Assembly (NCBI RefSeq): GCF_043641665.1 | Contig: NC_092184.1 | Span: forward strand, 3,579,608 to 3,643,607 | DNA from: Enoplosus armatus | Taxonomy: Eukaryota; Chordata; Actinopteri; Centrarchiformes; Enoplosidae | Length of the DNA: 64,000 nucleotides | Reading direction: 5' to 3' | In this document: piece by piece, positions 22,757 through 35,930 of the stretch | Layout: each line of letters starts with the position of its first letter | Position numbering within the stretch: position 1 is the first letter of the stretch | Notes under the pieces: model-generated | The model's input: only the letters and a program-made list of their open reading frames with translations | The model's database searches: none | Told to the model about the DNA's origin: nothing | Translations under genes and position numbers: made by a program

Positions 22757-25700
22757 GAGGATCCCACTCTTGTGTCGCAGTGTTGGGAGGTTTGAACGAC
22801 GATTTCAACCTCTTTTGGGAGAAAAAAAGCAAAGAGAAAACCTCACAGAATGAGCTGCTCGTTCTTTCTTTTCTTTGTTCTAGCTTCAAGGATGAAGATC
22901 AGTTAAACAACAGGAAACCACAGAGTTCAACACCAAGAATATCAAAGAGTTAACTAATCTCGCTCAGCCTGACAAAATAATGATAATTGCTACTTCGAAG
23001 TGACTATTGGACATTTACCAGTGTGCTTGTTTGCTCATTTCTGTATTTCTTTTTGCTTATCATTTTTATCTCTATTGTATTGCATTCGCCCATCACTGTC
23101 CCTGCGTTGTTTCTGTCTATGAAATTCACAAACTAAACGTTTCTTTAAACAGACGGAAAATCTGTGTGTGACATGGTTGCGTCCCGCCGTGTTAACTACC
23201 ACAATGTGTGGTGTTTGAACTACTAAGATTAATGTGACTACACCCCATAGTAGTAGTAATAATAATGATAATAATAATAAGAGTTAGAATAGACTGGCTG
23301 CAGTGTTTGGTGCTCACAGTTCTGCTGGTTCCAGCTCGAGTGCCCGCACCACCAGATGTTGGACACCAAAAGACGATGAAAGCGGTGTTGCTGCACTCCG
23401 GTGTCCCCCAGCTGCAGACTCACTGGGGTCAGGGGGCAGCCAGGGGACACTGGAGACACCCCACCTTCCTCCTCCCCCATCTGCAGCGGAGGCTGCAGGC
23501 TGGCGCTCCACAAACCAGGCAAAAGTTTGCCCGGGGGGGTGAACCCATTCTTATGCGTAAGGAGCATAGCAAATCACATCATAGGCCAGCCATTCACCTG
23601 CATGTCGTGGCACGGTTTGTAATTAGCAGAAAGCAGAGTGATTAGAAAAGGAGAGTGAAATGATTACTGTGGGAGGATTGCAATTTTTTGCTGCATCTCC
23701 AATTTTTTCCACATCGTTTAGAGACTCCGTGTAGCACACACCCTCCATCCTGCTACTGTTGTGTTCATGAATGCCAAAGTGGCAACTTTCGTCCACGATT
23801 TTGAGCGAAGGCGGTGTTTTTTTTTTTTAAATGAGGCCCCGGGTGCTTATCACCTGCAGAGGTTTACTTAGGTGTGAAAACCTGATCCTTCCCCGAGCTA
23901 AAACCTAAACATTTTTGTCTAAACCTGACTGAAGCCTCATAAACTGCTTCTTTTAACATGATTCTCTGCACACACGCTCCTCCCCTCCCCCTCCCCTGAC
24001 CAAAAGCTGAATGTCAAAGCTGTAATCCCCTGCAAGGCACACAGTAAGCTCCTGCAGACAGAGACAACGTTAGGGCTCTCAGGCATTAAAGTGAAAGGGG
24101 CTGGGGAATGTGGGGCTTCTGACTGACATCAGCAGACTTTGAGCAGATCTAGATGTGATCCCACCCTAACCTGATCTGTCTGCTGCCCCTCACTCTGATC
24201 TCTTACTGTAAACAAGCCTGCATTCTGTTGAGGTCCCCCCCCATTTACCTCCAGGGTCACTCCAGCTGTATTGTTAAGACTGGCGGGGGGGGGGGGGGTT
24301 CAACAAGGCTTCACAAGAGGGGTGGTGCGTGTGTGTTTGTGTGTGTTGACATGCTTCATCCCTTCAGGTGTCTGATAAGGCTCTAATAGCCTCTGATGAG
24401 AAAACAGAGAATTAGCAGCTCACGCTGTCTAGCCTTTTGTGAACTTTCAATCCATTTATCACAGCGCCAAGCGTCTCCAGGTTGGTCTCTCAGAGCTGGG
24501 GGCTAGTCCACAAAGGATTAGTAAATTAAACCAATCTCAGGGCGACCCCTTGATTTTCGGGCTGTGTTTTCCAGAGTAGTGGCCATAGCTTGTGTAACTA
24601 CTTTTTGCTGAAAATCCCACAATGAAGTGTCTGAAATCTTGATTTAATGCTCACTACAGAAGTAACCATTGAGTGTTACCATGCTATTGCAGGGAATAGT
24701 ATAAGGAGTCTTTATGTGTCTGTCACTGTAGTTAAGTCTAATTCTCCATTCTCCAAAAATATCCATCGGAGCGTTCCAGAACACGAACTCGTGTTTCCAC
24801 TCGGGTTTTAAATTGAAAATGAGCACAAAAACAGGTAGACGGAAACGCTCTTTGTTGGCTGCTGAGCGACTGATGCCCTGACGCCAGCCCGCTACATGGC
24901 GGCCTAAATTCACTTGACCTTAAACCCTGATGGCGGGCGAGTTGTCAGGCTCCAACTGTCACGCGTCGCTCTTTAAAAACAATACTTTCATTCTTCGTCC
25001 CGTGCGTGTATTGTGTCTCTTTGACCCTGCATTGTGAATTGAATGTCATCTGCACTTCACGTTGTCATTTAACCTCGTGTATGGGCCCTTACCCTGGTGG
25101 TTTAAACCAAACCAGAACCAGCCTGATTATGTTTGCTCTGTGTTGGGTTTATCAAGGTTTTATTTGATGTAGTTTTGGCCATCGTTCCTATCAGTAATGA
25201 TAAGAGAATAGGTAAATCTATCTATGGACCTATTCTCAAGTCTGACAGGGCAAGATTAACAAATCGCCCCACCCCACTTCAGAGATCAAAAAAATCTGGT
25301 GTTGCATTAAGGCCCATGTCATTACAGTTTATAATGTGTTTTAGTGGTGCATACCATAAATACATTAGGTTTATTACATAAGGTTTTGCTTGCTGTAATC
25401 ATCCCTCCTGTTCGTAGTGAACACTGTGTTCCAAAGTGTTTTGAAGCTAATATGAGACTTTAGAATGCATTTCTTCAAAGAGGGAGGACTGTGGATTTTG
25501 TCCCCCCCACATCACTTACATTGAAAGTACATTAGGAAGAGATCTCTTCGTGGCCAGTGTGAGCAGGAGGAATGATTACAGCAAGCAAAAAGAAAAAGTA
25601 TTTTTGGGCACCTGACAGACTTGGAAAACTTGTGAGCTATCCTTTATATTACCACTAACTAATTGCCACTTGGTGGACCTGCAGCCTTTGGGCCCCTGAG

Positions 25701-26425
25701 GGTCAGTTGCCTGCTTTGCCCGGTTGGTAATCCAGCCTTGACAAATTAGCCGCCAACAGTTGATCCAGATTATCTAAACCACTGTCTTTGGTAGTAAAAC
25801 TGAAAGTTAGAGCACCTGAAATGTCAGTAACAATCTCAGAAAAGGGGGAGGTTTCTGCATCCTGCTATCTCATGGTCACATGAACTTATTTTGGCCGGTT
25901 ATGAGAAAAATATACCAAATCAAAACGAACTCAGGGATACCTCTTAGAGTTATTTTTCCCTTGAAGCCAACCCTTATCTTGGCACGTTTTACTGAAACTT
26001 GGCTTTGAGCTCTTGCTCAATACCGTGACTCATTCTCAGATACATAAAGAGGCAACAAGTATGTGAAACATTTCTCCTCTGGTGTCTAATATCATTAAAA
26101 TGCCACGTTGAGTCAAGTCATGAAAACTGAAGCGTGATCAGTATCTTCGACTATTTGAAGGGTTTACTCGTCCCCCTGGTGCCAGGTCCTCCGATACTCT
26201 GAATATCTGTGCCAGACATGTTGCGAGTGTTGCACTGGCTTTCTGAGTATACAACCCAGGTTACAGTGAAGTCTGCCAAGTCTGAACAAAATGAACAAAC
26301 AGAAAATCAGAAATCTAAGGAGGGTTTTATGTTTTCTTTCCTGGTTGTACTTCAGACCGAGCTCTCATTCTGGAAACTGGATGCAGTGTGTCAGAGTTAA
26401 ACAATAGTAGTTTGGTGTGTTTATT

Positions 26426-26429
<4 letters not shown>

Positions 26430-26461
<32 letters not shown>

Positions 26462-26465
26462 CGTG
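26430..26465. repeat. (GT)n microsatellite
   Basis: GT repeat ending in GCGTGCGTG. Confidence 0.9.
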
Positions 26466-26787
26466 TTCAGAGTGTATCCCACAGATCCTGTTGGCAAGAT
26501 CCTCTCATTGCTCCTGCTGAACCAGCACTTGTGGAAATCCCCCTGCAGAGGCTTGGCAGCACCTGATCAGTGTGAGGAAACATCCACCCTCAGGCCTCAG
26601 CAGAGCTCTTCAATCAGCTTTTATCTGCCGGTATTGACGCTTCAGCATGCCGACAGAGACAACTATCTGTTTTTTTAATACAATTTTTAGAAGAACATTT
26701 GGTCTCCATAAAACATTGTATTTATTCATTTACAGGCACATTTACAAGACACCATTGTTCACTTGGTTACTAATCTGCAGACGTTGT

Positions 26788-26793
26788 CTGTGT

Positions 26794-26840
<47 letters not shown>

Positions 26841-26851
26841 TGTGTGTGTGT

Positions 26852-26901
<50 letters not shown>

Positions 26902-26907
26902 GTGTGT
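26788..26907. repeat. Long compound (GT)n microsatellite
   Basis: About 120 bases of GT with periodic GAGT interruptions, the longest dinucleotide array in the window. Open frames of poly-His/Thr across it are artefacts. Confidence 0.95.
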
Positions 26908-27017
26908 AAGCAATGTGCAGACGTGTATGGCCGACACAGACACGGTACTAAATTGTTATAACGCAATGAAAATTAAGTTTTAATCAAATGTAGCGAGCTT
27001 CTTAAAGCAGAAAAATA

Positions 27018-27185
27018 TTAGAAAAGGTCAAGAATGAACTTTGACGCTTAACCTTTAAAGCAACACGAGAAGAAATCATAACAGCCGCTGAGCTTGAATC
27101 CATCTCCATGACAACGGAGCTAACTCCACCTGGTGATGAAGACCATGTAACAGTGTTGAAAGTTTTTTTTTTTTTTTTTTTAAAA
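27018..27185. repeat. Dispersed repeat fragment ending in T-tract
   Basis: It begins AAAGGTCAAGAATGAACTTT, shared with 36720-36745 and in reverse with 30756-30780, and ends in about 21 T. Confidence 0.4.
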
Positions 27186-28419
27186 CCTAGTAAGTGGTCC
27201 TTGAGTTGGGATTGTTTTGTCAAATTGCCAGCATTTAGTTGTTCATATGGAGTATTAAGCATTCAGGGGTTTAGGTGAAGCACTCATATAAATTACCCAC
27301 TAATATTGTAGCCTAATGAGTCATGAGAATGAGTGGAACAGCTAGTTATTACGCTGTAATACTACTGTATTGTATACAGTGCATATATTAAGTCTCTGTT
27401 GGCTGTCTGCAACAAGTGGGCTACAGTAAGTCCCTTACCAGACTCCCCACTCTACTGTTGTACTACTGTCCCCTGTAAATGACCCCGATGTGCAACGATA
27501 TTACTATAACAACCAAGATAAACCCAGACGTAATGGGTAAAGTAACCGAAAAAATGACATACCCCTTGAAAAATATGACATTGCAAATATTATATATCTT
27601 TTTTTCATTGTACATATAACACAGCAGAGGGGAAGATGACTTATGACGTTTAACCAGCTGAGTCACCATGAGACTCAAGCAGTTTGAGCACTACACAATG
27701 CTCCTATTCAAACTCCGTGCGTCTCACGGTTAAGTGACACTGTTCAAGCTGCACACCTTTATGAGTCTCGTTTGAAGTTTTATGACAAGATTTATTGAAT
27801 CAAATCCTTGCTGCTTTTGTCCTTGTTAATATTTAAGCAACAGGATAAATGCTTTTCTTATTGAATCCAAAATATGAGTGCCAGGTTACAGCTACCCTCC
27901 GACTGTTGGACAGGGCGGATATGAAAAACATCTCATGTAGCATTAAACTTTGGCAACCTAAATAAAATGTTATCGGCCCTGGAGAAAAGGGTGCATATGT
28001 TGGCTGGTGTGAATAACATCACTCTGTATTTCGCAACGACTGATAAGTGAGCCCTTCACCTGCGTGCATTCATATCAGAGTGAATCAAGGCTGTTTACAT
28101 TCATTCACACCTTCTGCACAAAACCCCAACACACACACACACACACACCCAGGCCTGATAACGGAAACACTGGGTTGGCAGGTCATGCACTGTGCAGCGG
28201 CACCGCGAAAGTGACAGGAAAGTCCTGTTTACACATCAAACAGAGGGTAAGTGGAGGGTGAGCACACCTGATGTGCGATAGTGCTGTGTTTCTATTTGTG
28301 AAGTAGGTTCGTCAACACTATCAAAGTCATAGTTTTCATATAAATAAAACAGAGAACAATACAGTGATTCAAACTGTATTCAGTTCATCAAAGCTCTTTT
28401 TCTGTTCGCTGTGCGCTGG

Positions 28420-28803
28420 CTCTTTCCGAGGAACAGCCCTAAGATCCGCCGACGGAGCCCTGCTGGTTACTCCAAGATCACGATTCCTGACTAAGCGGGA
28501 TCGAGCTTTTGCTACCAGAGCTCCTACACCATGGAACTCTCCGCCTCCAGAACTCAGACACACAAAGTCTCCAGCTTCTTTTCAATCTCTTCTTAAAACT
28601 TGTCTCTTCTATATAAATATTTGATATATGTTTTTATTTATATTGTTATTATTCCTATTTATTTGATGCCTGTGTGCTCATTTTTCTTTTTATCTTCCAT
28701 GTCTGGTTTTATTTCCTTTTGTAAAGCACTTTGTAACATTGTTAAGAAAAGTGCTACATAAATAAAGTTCATTATTATTGTTATTATTATTATTATTATT
28801 TTA
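28420..28803 (+). mobile_element. 5'-truncated LINE (L2/CR1-like) 3' end
   Basis: The translated frame contains LTKRDRAFATRAPTPWNS then PELRHTKSPASFQSLLKTCLF, the characteristic C-terminus of fish non-LTR reverse-transcriptase ORFs. It is followed by a 3' tail reading TGTAAAGCACTTTGTAACATT, AATAAAG and an (ATT)n array. Only the last ~65 codons remain, typical of 5' truncation. Clade choice between L2 and CR1 is a judgement from memory. Confidence 0.75.
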
Positions 28804-29591
28804 AGTTACTGCTCAGTCATAGCAGAGCAGGAAGAAAGAATTTTTATGGAACGTCCCGGGAGAAGGCAGTCTGAACAGAACATATTTCACTATGTACATA
28901 GATTCATCTAAATAACACCAGTGGGAGATAATCACTAATCCCTTTCCTTGGTTAACCACAACATTCCCAGCATTAACACTCGACCTGCATCACCCCTCTT
29001 ATTAGATAACTGTAGAGATATCATGTGCCAACAGGGGAAAAAAGACAAAATGTGAGAGCGCAATAACATGCAGGCTCCTTTGGACCTCCTCCCCCTTTTT
29101 ATTTGTGGTCTGCTATCTTGATCTGTGGCTTCTTGGAAGAATAACCTTCACATTGAGTCTTCTCTGAGAGCTGAGCAGGAAGAACAGGCCTCGGCATGAC
29201 TGCACTGGTTCCAGTACCTCTCCTGCTGTCTATGCTGTGCCTCTTGAAAAAGGCTGTTTTTTTTTCACTTCCCAGATGAAAACCAAGATAAAATCAAATG
29301 TGCAAGTAGCGAAAGCAATAATGACAGCAGATGATCATCAGGTTTTCTGTACAAAATGAGCAGAAGTTTGAAGCCCCCTGGGCTTTTAGGAAACCCTTCA
29401 GAATGTTGTATGATTTCAAAATCTTTTTTTTTTTTTATTTGTTTGTTTAATCCACACGAAAAAAGTGTAAAAAAAGACAGTTCACTGTTTGACGGTAGGT
29501 TATGTGCCAGTCCCAGCCAGGAAATATTCAGGCATGTAAAAGCTATAAAACATATTTCTTCAACAGAAAAACTTTTTTTTTAACTTGTGCT

Positions 29592-29775
29592 TGGCTTCCT
29601 GCTTCCTTCCTACCTCTTTCCAGTCCTTATGCTAAGCTAAGCTAAGCTAAGCGACTGCTGGCTGTAGCTTGATATTCAACGGACAGATATGAGAGTGATG
29701 TATGAATCTTTTCAGCTAACTCTTTGCAACAATGTGAATTTGTGTATTTCAGAAAACTATTCCGTTAAGTTCTGA
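29592..29775 (+). repeat. Dispersed repeat family, copy 1 (GCTGGCTGTAGCTT type)
   Basis: It contains (GCTAA)n then GCGACTGCTGGCTGTAGCTT, GAGAGTGATGTATGAATCTT and AACTATTCCGTTAA. Related copies are at 38425-38570 (opposite strand) and 45305-45430. Confidence 0.6.
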
Positions 29776-30755
29776 AAACCTGGCCAGTTTGTAGACGCTG
29801 TCATAGGTTTATGATATATGTGGGTTAAGTTAAAAAAAAACGATATATATTTAACGCATTTTAGAAAGATAGATAAATGAAGGCTGCTGGTGCCATAAAA
29901 AACAACATGATAATATTACAGTGTTATTACTCACGGGCTACATGCTGTAAAGATGAGTACACTGGAGTTCTTTAAAGGGCGAAAAAGTGTTTGACACTGA
30001 TTTGATAGCACAGGAGTTAAAACATTAAAAGACCACTTCAGCCACTTGAGAAGGAAAACAGACTCTAGTGGAGTGTTGACAAAATGAGTCACACTGTTTT
30101 TCTCCTGAGTCACTGCCATAAATTCGATCTCTATGGCAACCTGACACAATTCTCCGGTATGACTAAGATTTGACTAAGTATTAACTAAGATGCATCAGAA
30201 AATGATGGCTGGTTTATCAACTGGGCAAAGCAGGCAACTGCCACAAGGCCCCTGACCCCTAAAAGCCCCAGGTTCACTGCTTGGCCATTGGTCTTCATTT
30301 TGATAATTGTAACGGTGTTTGGGATGGGAATGTGTCCGACTTGAACGAAACTTCACATGGACCCTGCTTTCTCTACTACTGTCTTGAAGAGGGGCCCTTT
30401 AGCTTTAAGGCCTCCATTATTTCATCTGATATTTTTCTTACTGCATATGGTGCATGTTCTTATGTTCTTAAATTAGCTTGTGTTCAATCAAATTACTGCA
30501 CAGCAACCCTAACAATCATAATATGATATTCTAGCATAGGAACACAATGCGAAAAGACAAAGAGGAAGACGGAGAAATCGGGGGGGGGGGTGCCAACAGC
30601 TCTCCTTTGCCCCAGGGTCCCCCAGCAGGTTATCCCAGCCATGAAGACAACAATGGCTATTCAAATACTCAGGTCAAGGTTTACATTCACGGATAAGGCC
30701 GATATATCCGGCTCATATTGGCATTTGAATTATAAAAATCAACTTAGATCTGAGA

Positions 30756-30900
30756 TTGAAAGTTCATTCTTGACCTTTGAAACAATAGTTGACAAACGAT
30801 CCGATCTCACCACAAGGTCCATTTAGTAACTGTACTGGAGCTTTCGATCATCTCACACCATCTTCCTCAGCAGACGGAGGTTGCCCAGTCGTCATGGAAC
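30756..30900. repeat. Dispersed repeat, copy A
   Basis: AAAGTTCATTCTTGACCTTT, then TCTCACC..AAGGTCCATT and ATCTCACACCATCTTCCTCAG, are shared with 36525-36745, the first two blocks as reverse complements. Confidence 0.5.
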
Positions 30901-31039
30901 TCCAGATGTTCACAGTTTCATTTTTCTGAGGACTGTAAGGGTTTTGCCAACCACGAGAGGTCCTAAAAAGTTCTCTTAATTTTTTTAAAATTCCTTTGAC
31001 TGGTTGGTCAGTTTGACCACGTACTTGGACCAAATTCCA

Positions 31040-31280
31040 TTTATTAACAAATTATTAACGTGTATAACTGCAGACTCAATCGATTACAATGACTTATTAA
31101 CATGTATACTTTAACTGCAGACTTGATGGCTTATAAACACATTCATGACTGCGTTACTTCCAAGGATAAACACGTGCCAAAATTGATTTTTAATAACCTG
31201 GCAACCCCGAAGTTCTTGTTAATATAACTGATCTAGACAGCATTGTTAAATAATGTATTAATAAAAATATTACTTTCAGC
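31040..31280. repeat. Probable DNA-transposon relic rich in TTATTAAC/TTATAAAC
   Basis: It has internal repetition of the block around ATTAAC..GTATA..ACTGCAGACT (near 31045 and 31095) followed by GGCTTATAAACACATTCATGA, which recalls the relics at 14290-14525 and 33929-34000. Confidence 0.35.
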
Positions 31281-33788
31281 CTATAATCCCTGTATCAAGG
31301 GTGGATTACTAGAAAGTGGTACTGAGATGCAAGTTTGTAAAAGCAGCAATTGCTGCGTGACAGCACAATAAATGTAAAGGTTCTCTAACTGGGACGAATT
31401 GTGAAAGGTGTATTTTTTTTAGCCTTGTTGGGGTGCCAGATTTCAGAGACCCCGGAGCGCAACCTTTCCATGAAAAGCCTTAGCGATGGCTTCATGTGAC
31501 CCGCCCCTGCGTGCTATCAGAGGTGCTGCACAGGCATGTTTCTGCAATGCCTCTTGGCCCAAAGATGTGAGTGCTTTAAAGGGACTCTCTGTGATTCAAC
31601 ACATGCAGCTCCCATCAGCCGCTACAGCCCTGCCTTTGAGATAAAGTAAACTGTTAGGCTGGTGCACTGAAAGGAGGAGGAGAAAGGCTGTACTGAGAAC
31701 CTGCAGGCAATTATGAGCACAAAGTGTCACACTTGACATTACCTTTCAACACCGTTTACCTCTCTCGTAGTTCCTGAAGCACCCTAAGGACATGTGAACA
31801 TAAGCAAGGCAGCGGAGAACCGACTGCCCCCTCTTTGATCCACAGGGGAGCTCAAGTTCAGTTTTGCAAAAAACTGGCAAAAAGACTCTAAGAGCAACAC
31901 ACGCTTACTGAATGAGTCATCAGATAGATTATTTACCAAAAATCAAGGAAAGCAGAGGGATCATGAGGGACACATTTGAAAAAGTTTATATGAGCAAAGG
32001 CTGTGCACATTAACCCATGATGAAAGATACCTCACACATTTCCTGCAACTCTGAGCAGCTGGACTGAACGTGAACATCGGCCAAAATCTCCAAAAACCTT
32101 CACGTCTAGCTCACCAAGGATCTCGAGTTACAGTTACATTCAGGCTGATATAAAAAATGAACTCAGAAACCGGCACTCTTGGAAGTCATGCAAACACTTG
32201 CATGCTTGAGAATTGAGCAATTTCTCAAGTTTCAGCTGCACTAATCACGTGTCTGTCATAGTAATGTTTTCATCCCTGACTTTTCTCCTTTTCATTTTCT
32301 TGTCCTGGGTGTTACCTTTCAATGCCCATGATAAGCGTACCACCTATACTCTCATCATTTGTTTTCTTTTCTGCCTTGAATTCTACGTGAGACCTGCGAG
32401 CCGAAGCCAGCTTCTCTTCACGAGAACAGGCCCGGCACGTTTTATCCCCTGTGATACGATCTCAGGTGTTCCCAGGTGTAGGATTTGAAAGATGAGTTGC
32501 AGCCCCTCTCACAATGTCAGTTTCCCCTGGGGGAAACCCCCCTGAGACCTTTGCTGCCAAGAGCAAGCGCGAGCACTGAGGGCGCTGAGTCCTCGTCCTA
32601 CAGGTTCAATGCACTACAATAATGTTAACTAGTAAATTAAAAGTCTTGGATTGCAGAAATGTGGAACTACCTTGCATAAGCTTAAAAAAAACCCGCCTAA
32701 TTTAGGCAGAGAAATGTTTCTGAGGTTTAAAGCTGCTTCAGGCTGGTTTAGCATATTGGCGGCTCCAAATGGCAGAAAGATATAACTGCAACTGAACACA
32801 ATGCTTCATACGAGATCATTCATCCTTTCCATTTTTTCTCAGGGGGTACTTATTTGTCTTGAGTAACTTATCTTTATTATATGTACTGATTTACTGTCCA
32901 CCAGCTATGGCACTGCTGCATCTCTGTACTAACATATCATGTGGTGTATATTGACTGTCGCCCTTATTCATGTCTCATTCATTAGCGGTGGGAGAGGCTT
33001 TTCTGTTGAAACCCCAATTGTGATTTTTGCTGATAAGATCTTGCCTGACTCAGATTCAGTTTGAAGTCATTTTAAAGACTCTGGCTACACCCTAGCGAAG
33101 GCTGAACTCAGACAGTTATTGTTTCTTACAGAACACAGTTTTCTCTTAGTGCCGCTGACATCCTTTTTAATACATTCTTGCAGGACTCAAAATAGCACTC
33201 CCAAATCCATGCTCTGTTTTCAACACACAATATGTTTGTCTGCTATCAAAACCTCCCCCTCCCATTTAAAACATCCATGTTGTTACGCAGTACAATATCC
33301 CGGGTGGTACAGACAGGTACCACCAGTATACCTAACTTAGTTCTTCATCTTTGTTCCTCTTTGGTCAACTTGCTCCCGCAAGCGTGAGCCCAGCTCTTCG
33401 TCTGGTTTGATACAAATCATCATCAGCTAGTAAAAAAGCAAAGCCAGCAGTGCAGGACACACATGCAAGACAGCATTAATGACGCACTTTATGACTAAGC
33501 AAACACCTCTAGGCAATAAGGAGATGGACAGCACTGTGTCTCAGGAAGCTGTGATTGTCTCTGACATAAAATATAGGTTTAGAAAAGCATTCATATCTTA
33601 CACACTAATCTAAACACAGTCTTAAAACATCAAAAAGGCCCATCAGTTTGCTATGATTTACAGTACAAATTTACATTACATGGCAACACGGTAGCATCAA
33701 ATAATATCAAACTGCCTTCTGCAAACAAAAAGCAGAGTCGGTTGCTTGTCCCTTCGCTCAAAAGTAACAGGTGTAAAGTTAATTTCGG

Positions 33789-33794
33789 TTTATT
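33789..33794 (-). terminator. Candidate pou2af1 polyadenylation signal
   Basis: TTTATT on the + strand reads AATAAA on the - strand, about 600 bases beyond the pou2af1 stop codon. Tentative. Confidence 0.35.
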
Positions 33795-33874
33795 ACAATT
33801 TAGGGAAGATTCCTTGTAGTTTTGGCTGTCATTCTTATTGGTTGTTATAACAATGTACTAACTAAATTAACTGT

Positions 33875-34085
33875 TGAGATCCGGGAACATGGCAACATCA
33901 CCGCAAGTAACAAGAGACGGTCAGACAGGTTTTTGGTAACACTTTAATTAACACCCCCTCCCCCCAATTTAGCATTTATAAGCAGTATATAAACTAGATC
34001 ATTTGGTTAACTGTTGGCTTGTGTATGACTTGCCTGACTCCCATCGGACTCCGCTGTACCAATGTTGCCATGTTCCCAGATCTCA
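33875..34085. repeat. Imperfect inverted repeat flanking a short element
   Basis: TGAGATCCGGGAACATGGCA.. (33875-33898) and its near reverse complement (34062-34085) match at 23 of 24 positions. Between them lies GGTAACACTTTAATTAACACC, like a fish transposon terminus. Probably a small non-autonomous insertion in the pou2af1 3' flank. Confidence 0.55.
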
Positions 34086-34396
34086 GTACCCGAGTATCCG
34101 GAAACCGAACCAGTATTACTGCCCCCCCATAACCTTCCCCAGGTTTTCTGTATGTCAGTTTCTGATCATTTGTGATTAAAAACAATCTTATTTCAGAACA
34201 CGTACCAAGCAATATCAACTGAAATATTAAAGGTATCAAAACTAGATTTTGACAGGGTCCCTGTACAGGACCAGGTCTCAAGATTCTGTTTTTATCGTGC
34301 TTCAGTGGTGCATATTACTAAACAAATTTGTAATTAATTAATTAAACAGAAACAGGACAGAAACTGTTCTCCACGGACAGAAGAACACTAATACTT

Positions 34397-34831
34397 TCAG
34401 ACATTTGGAATGAAGAGGGAGCTACGGTACGAGTCTTTGTCCTCCTCTTCACTATTATCCTTGTGATCCTCCAGAAGTTTGTCCAGGAGGCTCTGTGATT
34501 CCGGCTCTACCCCTGGATCTTCATCCAGCGACTGGCATCGTGGTTCAGGGTCTAGCTGGTGGTCTGAACGCTGCGGGAGGTCCAGTATCTGCGGCTGAGG
34601 ATCTACACCCTGAAGCTCCAGCTGAGGGATCATGGTGGTCAAAGACATGGACAAGGGCATGTGGACCAGAGGTGACCCGGGCAGGGCTGCAGAGCCAGGG
34701 GCAAACTGGACCCCCGGGTTGGGCACAGTAGATATGGCGGTGAGGGGCTGGGCCCAGGGGAGGTAGGTCAACCCTGAGTCTGGGAGCTCCATCTGAGGGA
34801 GGGAGGCTGCTGCTGGGGCCACAGGTATGGT
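34397..34831 (-). CDS. pou2af1: pou2af1 exon 5 with stop codon
   Basis: The - strand acceptor is TTGTTGTTTCAG. The exon begins TIPVAPAAASLPQ, is Pro/Leu/Gln-rich, then acidic, and ends SSLFIPNV-stop. The coding part is 145 codons including the stop. Confidence 0.93.
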   Translation of the reverse strand, partial: TIPVAPAAASLPQMELPDSGLTYLPWAQPLTAISTVPNPGVQFAPGSAALPGSPLVHMPLSMSLTTMIPQLELQGVDPQPQILDLPQRSDHQLDPEPRCQSLDEDPGVEPESQSLLDKLLEDHKDNSEEEDKDSYRSSLFIPNV

Positions 34832-35883
34832 CTGAAACAACAAATATGACTAAAATGTTAATGTTGATTACAAAGCAACTAAAACTAGCAAAGACAGTTT
34901 TAGACTGAGGCTCCAGACCTTTGGCATCGCGCTCCTACAACGTTGGAATCACAATGAACAGTTCACAACAATCAATCAAAATCAATGCAGCCTTCTTCCT
35001 CGTCAAAACCTGGCACCTACATTACCCACAATGCAACTCCACCAAAGGCAGTTTGGTCCAAGATTCAGGTGTGCTGATAGCTCTGACCTGTTAGACTTTG
35101 CCAACATATGGCTAAATGCACTGCCTCTGTCTGTTGCTTGAGTGGCAAGCTATATATGTTGGTTGACCACCGCGCAAGCTACAAATGTAAGTGGGATCCG
35201 CCAAGGTGGAATTTGTATGCAAGCTGGCACAAAGGTCTACCTGGGAGCCTGAACTCAGGGCAAGAAATGCCAGCCACAGACTTGTCTCCTACTCACCCCA
35301 AAGTTCGTGAGCAGTGGTGTGTGCGTGTAGGTCAGCATGGTGTAGCTGGGACACAGAGTCTGCATGTACACATCAGCAGTGAGGGTGGGGGGGGCTGAGT
35401 AGGCCAGAGTCTGAGCTAAGCGGTCCTGCTGGCTGTAGTCAGATGAAGACCAGTGCGTCACAGCAGGCTGCAGGCCGGCGCCGGCGGCAAGGGGCATAGC
35501 TTTCCATCCTGCACACTGCAGCCCTCCATCGCCAACTGCAGTCGACGGCTCGGCAATATCCGAGCCAAAGACGCCTGGATTTCAAGGAGAAGACAGGCTG
35601 AGACACATGCTTTACTTACAGGAATCAGTTTGGCGAATGCGTCTGCTAGCTCTCAGATGCAGCTGCTGGGAGTGAACATGTACCTTGCGTGTATGATGAC
35701 GGGTTGTTCTGTGCGGCCACATCCTAAAACAAAACAGAGCACAACAATTAAAAAAGCGAGCTGCGTAATCACATGTTGCTGTTGTAGAACTAGTCACACT
35801 GTGATGTTGATGTATAAATATGCAGTATTTATACTTGTACCGATCAAGTCCAGGTGTGAGCAGCTGCTGAGTCGAGATTATAA

Positions 35884-35930
<47 letters not shown>

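Larger units (their letters stand above)
21514..34396. other. Gene-free 12.9 kb between pou2af3 and pou2af1
   Basis: No exon with homology or a splice pattern was found on either strand. It holds microsatellites, a LINE 3' tail (28420-28803), several dispersed repeats and an octamer at 22749-22756. Mammals have the poorly conserved COLCA1 transcript in the equivalent place; nothing here resembles it. Enhancers shared by the flanking genes are possible but not shown. Confidence 0.6.

Noticed and set aside
24644..24913. 89-codon - strand frame (MNLGRHVAGWRQGI...)
   Set aside because: No domain and no splice context; its look suggests part of a dispersed repeat, but I could not confirm a second copy here.
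26788..26907. Possible tandem array of the CRISPR kind
   Set aside because: It is a simple GT microsatellite with GAGT interruptions, in a vertebrate genome.
26742..26966. Poly-His/Thr open frame
   Set aside because: Translation of the long (GT)n microsatellite, not a gene; the same applies to frames at 51317-51853 and 35612-36055.
21514..34396. COLCA1 counterpart
   Set aside because: COLCA1 is poorly conserved outside mammals and nothing here resembles a coding or spliced unit.
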